Positions 58,169 to 64,000 of a DNA stretch of 64,000 nt are shown one piece after another. Position 1 is the first letter of the stretch; each line of letters opens with the position of its first letter. The stretch comes from Heterocephalus glaber (lineage: Eukaryota > Chordata > Mammalia > Rodentia > Bathyergidae), in the NCBI RefSeq assembly GCF_000247695.1, contig NW_004624842.1, positions 4,804,509-4,868,508 on the forward strand. Reading direction: 5' to 3'. The position numbers were made by a program, and so were the translations under genes. The notes beneath the pieces were generated by a model. That model saw only the letters and a list, made by a program, of their open reading frames with translations. It made no database searches and was not told where the DNA came from.

Positions 58169-58252
58169 GCTGGGGATTTAGCTCAGTGGTTTCGCCACCT
58201 GCTGCACAAGTGCAAGGACCCAAGTTCGATCCCCGGTACCAAAAAAAAAAAA
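58169..58252 (+). mobile_element. ID SINE
   Basis: GCTGCACAAG subtype, 35 bp from the preceding ID of the other subtype. Confidence 0.88.
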
Positions 58253-58353
58253 CCCAAAGCTTAAATCTTTTGAAAACCATACATTTAATTCAGAAAAACA
58301 GTAAAAATAATGGCTCATGGCATCAAGAACAATGGAGGTTAAACAATGGAATG

Positions 58354-58461
58354 ACAAGCCAGGCTTAGTGACACATGCCTTAGGAGGTTGAGACAGAAGG
58401 ATTCCCACAAGTTTGAGGCCAGCCTGAACTAAGTAGTGAGACTATCTTAGAAAAAGAAAAG
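58354..58461 (+). mobile_element. B1 SINE (deleted)
   Basis: GCCAGGCTTAGTGACACATG to GAGACTATCTTAG. Confidence 0.7.
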
Positions 58462-58619
58462 AGAGAAAGTTTTAAAAGAACATTTTAAATGTATCAATTT
58501 TTTAAACGTATAAATTTTTAAAAATTTTTACCAACAAGTATTTTAGTAGTTAAAACTGTGCAGTTTTAATTATGAAGGGAAAACCAGGCCAGAGATGCAG
58601 AAACTGGAACTTAAGAAGC

Positions 58620-58815
58620 AGAGCCAGATGCAGTGATGCATCCCTGTAATCTCAGTTATTCAGGATACTGAGGTAGTTGGATCAGATCAAGAACAGCATG
58701 GGGAACTTAGCAAGACTCTGTCTCAAAATAAAATTTAAAAAGAGTGGGATGTAGCTTAATGGTATGGCACTTACCTAGCATGGACAAGGTTCAATCCCTA
58801 GTACCACAAAAAATG
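58620..58815 (+). mobile_element. B1-ID dimer SINE
   Basis: B1 half to CTGTCTCAAAATAAAATT, ID half to CCCTAGTACCAC. Confidence 0.75.
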
Positions 58816-59286
58816 AAACAAAATAACTCCAAAACAACAAAAAACAGAAGAGATATGCAAAATTTAACTCTCGTAGGACAGAATTGTGTTGAGAAGACAT
58901 GAATGAACTAATAAGGCTGTAAATATGAACCAATGCAAAGCATTAGAGAGGCTATACTATACACTAGTATTTTACTTATAATTTTTGCCTCATCTTACAA
59001 TATTCCCCATGAAATTTATATGCATATAAATTTGAGATACTTTATAATGACACATTATAGTAGTCATAGTAGGCATAGTAGTCACAGAATTGGTATTAAA
59101 AAGTCATCCAGCAATACTTCTACTCTTAAAAACTCCCACTTTGGGGCTTAAACTGGAAATGAGAAGTAACTGCCTATATAGAGCAATGCTTAGTACAAAG
59201 GCAAATATTGTCTTTTGAAATATTGTCTATTACTATTGCTGGGCAATTATCACCAGAAACTATGTCAAAAGGAACATTCTCTCTTA

Positions 59287-59448
<162 letters not shown>

Positions 59449-59598
59449 CTATTTGTTATGGCCATCAATCCAATTTTAATTCAAAAGTTTAAAGATCTTA
59501 GGTCCTAAATAATTAACATTAAGTTTTAACATCAAAATGAAAAATTAGAAGATTATGGTCAAAAGTTATCACTATATTAACATCCGTAACATCTTGGG

Positions 59599-59822
59599 CA
59601 GTGGTGGTAAACCTATGGCACGCATGCCACAGCAGGCACATAGAGCCCTCTCTGTTGGCACTCGAGCCAAGTTGTCCCAGTAGCCAAGCATTGGATAAGT
59701 TATTTTTTCTAAAATAAAACCTTAGTATTCAAGTTTAATTGCAATGTTAGCATTTTGTGATAAATAAGTGAGTTTTGGGTTGCAGTTCGGGCCCTTGGTC
59801 TGTAAAAGGTTCACCTTCACTG
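59599..59822. mobile_element. hAT-type non-autonomous DNA transposon
   Basis: The left end cagtggtggtaaacctatgg and the right end, in reverse complement cagtgaaggtgaacctttta, form inverted repeats. The 8-bp flanks atcttggg and gtattggg agree at 6 of 8 positions, as expected for an aged hAT target duplication. It lies in the ITCH intron between exons 59993 and 59428. Confidence 0.7.
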
Positions 59823-59991
59823 GTATTGGGTATACTTCTCTAAATTTTATTACACTAAACAATGAGACAGGTTTGATGTATAAATCGCTTAAATTCTATA
59901 TAGCCATTACATGCCCACAGTTTAAGTTACTAATAGCATAATAAAAGCTTATAGATTATATTTTAATAAATTAAATGTAAAGCGAAACTTA

Positions 59992-60126
<135 letters not shown>

Positions 60127-60306
60127 CTATAAAAAAACAGGAAGAAAAAATCATTTTAGATAACTGTATAAACGTCATTGCATTTCAAAATGTTAGGTGA
60201 ATTCTTCATTAAATAAAACTCCCCTGTCATATGGTCTGTTATGGCACATGTAAGAAAAATCAGTATTACTGAATTAACAAAGTAAATGCACAGTTCTCTA
60301 CACTTA

Positions 60307-60467
60307 TTTATTTATTTACTTGGTGTTTTGGAGACAGGATCTCACTATGCAGTTCAGGCTGGCCTTGAACTCACTATGTAGCTCAGGCTGGCCTTGAACT
60401 CATGGAGATCCTCCTGCCTCAGCCTCCCCAGTACTGGGATTACAGGTATGCACCACCATGCCCAGCT
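60307..60467 (-). mobile_element. B1 SINE abutting an ITCH 5' splice site
   Basis: The perfect duplication agttctctacactta lies at 60292-60306 and 60468-60482. The right copy ends at intron position +2 of the donor of exon 60484-60643. The element is in the same orientation as ITCH. Confidence 0.92.
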
Positions 60468-60468
60468 A

Positions 60469-60678
<210 letters not shown>

Positions 60679-60814
60679 CTAAGTAACCATGAAAACAAAT
60701 CAAAGAGCAGTGCTACAAAGTTCTCTGGAATCTGTATGCCTCAGCGGATAATACTTTTCTCAGCTGATAATGTGTTGATATTTTCTTGCTTCTGTTCAAA
60801 AACATCTATTTTAT

Positions 60815-60917
60815 TTTTTTATTTTATTTTATTTATTTTTTTGGTACCAGGGATCAAACTCAGGACCTTGCGCTTGCCAGGCAGGTGCTGGAACCACTGA
60901 GCTAAATCCCCGGCCCC
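60815..60917 (-). mobile_element. ID SINE
   Basis: aaaacatctattttat at 60799-60814 and 60918-60933; long T/A-rich tail. It lies 170 bp upstream of an ITCH exon acceptor. Confidence 0.92.
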
Positions 60918-60984
60918 AAAACATCTATTTTATAGAGATGATTTATATACTGCTTATTTCAAAGAATCTAAGGGATGACTGACC

Positions 60985-61143
60985 TACCTACCTTCCTTCC
61001 TTCCTTCCTTGAGGCAGGGTCTTGCTTTGTGGTTCAGGTTGGCCCTGAACTATGTAGCCCAGGCTGGCCTTGAACTCAGCAATCCTCCTGCCTCAGCCTC
61101 CAGAGTGCCGAGATTATAGGTGTGTGCGCCACCACACCCAGTG
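60985..61143 (-). mobile_element. B1 SINE with (CCTT)n tail
   Basis: The tail has become (CTTCC)n/(CCTT)n; flanks gatgactgac and catgactgac. Confidence 0.85.
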
Positions 61144-61781
61144 CATGACTGACTTTAAAAGCAACTTTAATGAACCACTAAAATTTTTTCCAATTTTAAC
61201 AACATTTCACAATTTCAGTCATCAAAATGTGAAAATATTAGTCTTAGAAATGATGAACAGTATACATAGGCACATTTAAAATTCATTATTAACTCAGGTG
61301 ATTAGAAGAGCTAAAATACGTCAAATATTCCATATATTACTAAGTTCCACATTGATCCTCAAAGAGTGCTACTACTCCCTACATCTTAGATGAATATGAA
61401 AAATCTTTCAACTTCAAAGGTACTATAGCAAGCATTTAATTTCAGCTGCTGAAATATTAGAAAAATGCTCTGAAATACTCCAATTTAGGTGCTCAAAAAG
61501 TACCAATCCAACTTAACATAAGATTATGGATATTAACTATAATGGGTGGATTCTGGTAAAACACGTATGAGGCAACATATTGTGATGCCCGCTTGTCTCC
61601 TAGACCTGCCTTCTTGTTAGTTCATGGCACCTGATGATAATCTGGTAATACTTTCATATTATTACTTGGTTTAATATTGCTAGTTGCTCAACATATGATT
61701 GAGAAAATAATACTTGCAAGCAAAGTGCAATGATACCTTTGGAGGAAAGGAACTAAGTTCTGAGTATTCATATTATCACTA

Positions 61782-61871
<90 letters not shown>

Positions 61872-62051
61872 CTACAAAACAATAAAGTAAGATAATCAGT
61901 AAAACAGGTAAGGAAAACACTATTCTATTACTTCTAAGTCTGACACTTCCTATATTATAGGTAATTTAAATCTCCCAACACATAAAGGGGTACTGATGGT
62001 CTAATTAGAACACAAGCATAGAAAATATATTAGTTTCATAATATTTCATAG

Positions 62052-62147
62052 AGGGCCAAGGATTTAGCTCAGTGGTTCTGCTGCCTGCCTTGCAAGTGCA
62101 AGGACCCAAGTTTGATCCCCGGTACCAACCTCCCCCCCAAAAAAACC
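62052..62147 (+). mobile_element. ID SINE
   Basis: cataatatttcatag at 62037-62051 and 62148-62162. Confidence 0.92.
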
Positions 62148-62545
62148 CATAATATTTCATAGATATCTAGATTTGCATTATTTTGTACACATAATTTTCA
62201 TTCAAATGATGCTACTACTGACTAATAAAGTTGCTTACAGCACAGAGTAACCATAGACATGGTCAAAGATCAGGTGGGGTTTTTTGGGGGTGAGGACAGA
62301 GGTTTGTGTTTGTTTGACAGCCAAAGGTATACGTAATAGCTAATGGGATCTTGGAAATGAAAACCTGTGGTTGCAGACAACCAGTTAACTTTGGAAACTC
62401 AGTTTTAGTGGCATCCTGAACATATAATGGAAAAGCTACCCAAATTTCATGTTCTATTATATGAGGTTAAGAGAATCATTTTAGCATCTAAAGGACAGTA
62501 CTATTACTAAGTTACAATGGATAGGTCATTTGGTTTCCCTGTTTA

Positions 62546-62646
62546 AAAAAGATCTCACCATACTGCCAAGGCTGGCCTTGAATTTCGCAATCTTCCTGAC
62601 CCAGACCCCTGGGTGAGATTACAGGCATGTGCTACTGTACCCATCT
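62546..62646 (-). mobile_element. B1 fragment
   Basis: gatctcaccatactgccaag to gctactgtacccatctt, diverged. Confidence 0.65.
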
Positions 62647-62934
62647 TGTAAAACTATTTAATTATTTGCCCAAAATTGGGTTAGTACAGTCTTGCATATA
62701 TTAATTACCCTTAGGAAAAAAACTGCAAGGGCCTGGAGAGAGAAAATGTAATAAAATGCCTATATTTTATCAAGAACGAACTCTCATAGTTAAATATCCA
62801 AAGAATATTAGGAAATAATTTGGTTTTGGCAGAGTTCTTTCAATTCTCTGTAAAACAGACTATTTTTACAAATCACATCAAAAAAAAGAAAATCCCAGGT
62901 ATAACCAAAAAATTTAATGACATACCTACATTTT

Positions 62935-63024
62935 TTTTTTTTTTTTTTTGGTCCCAGAGATTGAACTCGGGACCTTGTGCTTGCAAGGCAGGCTGTGGCA
63001 CCTCTGAGCTAAATCTCCAGCCCT
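62935..63024 (-). mobile_element. ID SINE
   Basis: catacctacatttt at 62921-62934 and 63025-63038. Confidence 0.92.
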
Positions 63025-63038
63025 CATACCTACATTTT

Positions 63039-64000
63039 GGATAAATGTTATAGGCTAACTAAACAGCAATGCAAATGACAGATGTCACAAAGTTAAAGCT
63101 ACCTTTAAATAATTTCCTTTGATAATTGCCTAATATGAAGGGAAAAATTATTTTCTTCCACAATTTCCCTCATAAGCAGCTACACTATGTGAACAAAAGA
63201 AAACACTATTTATGACAATTTTATCCAACAGCTGAGAACAAAATCTAAGGCTAATTTTGACATCAGATTTATTACCTTTAAGCAATCAAGATGTTTTCTT
63301 AAATTATTATTATCTGTTTATTTGAAGAATATCAAATCTAAGATGGCAGTTTTTAGCACCATCTGTTCTGTTATTTGAAAAAACCTTTAGATTTGAAGTC
63401 AAAAGATGAAGGGTCAGTTTAACTATTTTTTTCATCTTTTCAATAATGCTGCCAGCAAGTTATGTTACAAGAAATTGGACCAATAGACCCTGTCTACTCA
63501 GTGACAAAGGGTGGTTATAAATATAAAACTTAAGAGATGGGCAACAAGTGGTGTAGGCAATGACCCTGGAGACTTACATCAGATCAAGCGTATAACTGTA
63601 ATTCTCTGAAAGGCCTCAGTCAAGCTCCACATCCTACTAAAAAGCTGTCTGTGCTTCCACAGCAGGATGTCAATTGGCTTTTCCCTTTAAATTTTAATAA
63701 CTGAGGTTCCATTAGAAAATCAACATAACTGTTTCTAAAATAAAGTAGGTAGCTATTGTCAACCATCTCAGTATCCTTTCTCTTTGCTCTCGGTTCAGGA
63801 TTTCTTGAATATGTAGCTGCTACAGTACCAAAGATGCTTGAAAATAATCACTTTCACATCTGGCCATAAAACAAGGATGAGATAGATGTTTTCACTAAAA
63901 ATTTTTTTGACTCATCATTTTAATCTTGATAATACAACCACTTAACATTTAGTTGCATTTGGTTGTTATTAATATCCACAACATAAAGGTAAACAAACAG
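63039..64000. other. ITCH intron, no feature recognised
   Basis: A+T-rich unique sequence. I searched it on the minus strand for the exon that should precede IMSFSSQD and did not find it. Confidence 0.5.

Noticed and set aside
61872..64000. Further ITCH coding exon upstream of 61,871
   Set aside because: No in-phase segment resembling the expected ...FEDSFQQ end of the preceding exon was found; treated as intron.

Overview
The window is ordinary mammalian nuclear DNA from a rodent. The evidence is split genes with GT/AG introns, a CpG-rich promoter, and very dense rodent SINEs: tRNA-Ala-derived ID elements, B1 elements with the internal duplication of about 29 bp, and B1-ID dimers. The ID copies end in a GGTACC-like 3' end before the A tail and do not look like mouse, rat or squirrel IDs. 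A castorimorph or other non-murid rodent is my best guess, but it is unproven. A run of 100 N (45,596-45,695) marks an assembly gap.

Two genes, both on the minus strand, account for all the coding sequence I can support. DYNLRB1 (dynein light chain roadblock-1) is complete: four coding exons between 33,226 and 13,275 encode 96 residues, and exon 1 contributes only the ATG. ITCH (NEDD4-family HECT E3 ubiquitin ligase) enters from the right edge. Its last nine coding exons (61,871 down to 38,963) encode 339 C-terminal residues, essentially the whole HECT domain, followed by a 3' UTR of about 2.6 kb. All exon phases join without a break. The order ITCH then DYNLRB1, same strand, matches human 20q11 in reverse orientation. 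There MAP1LC3A follows DYNLRB1, and I see none of it in this window.

Layout: 1-13.0 kb is intergenic, with repeats including an LTR fragment, a MITE and a nest of LINE-1 insertions at 3.2-6.2 kb. DYNLRB1 spans 13.0-33.3 kb. The intergenic gap of 33.3-36.3 kb holds a retroposed tRNA-Gly half. ITCH spans 36.3 kb to the right edge, and its introns hold L1 relics, DNA-transposon relics and an antisense processed pseudogene of NOL11 (54.35-55.85 kb).

I found no new gene system. The observations most worth checking are structural: a 93%-identical inverted repeat of about 112 bp flanking DYNLRB1 exon 3; the tailless tRNA-Gly 5'-half retropseudogene; a B1 whose target-site duplication reaches position +2 of an ITCH splice donor; a hAT element nested in a rodent SINE; nested L1s with two intact target-site-duplication pairs; and duplications that flank nothing but poly(A).
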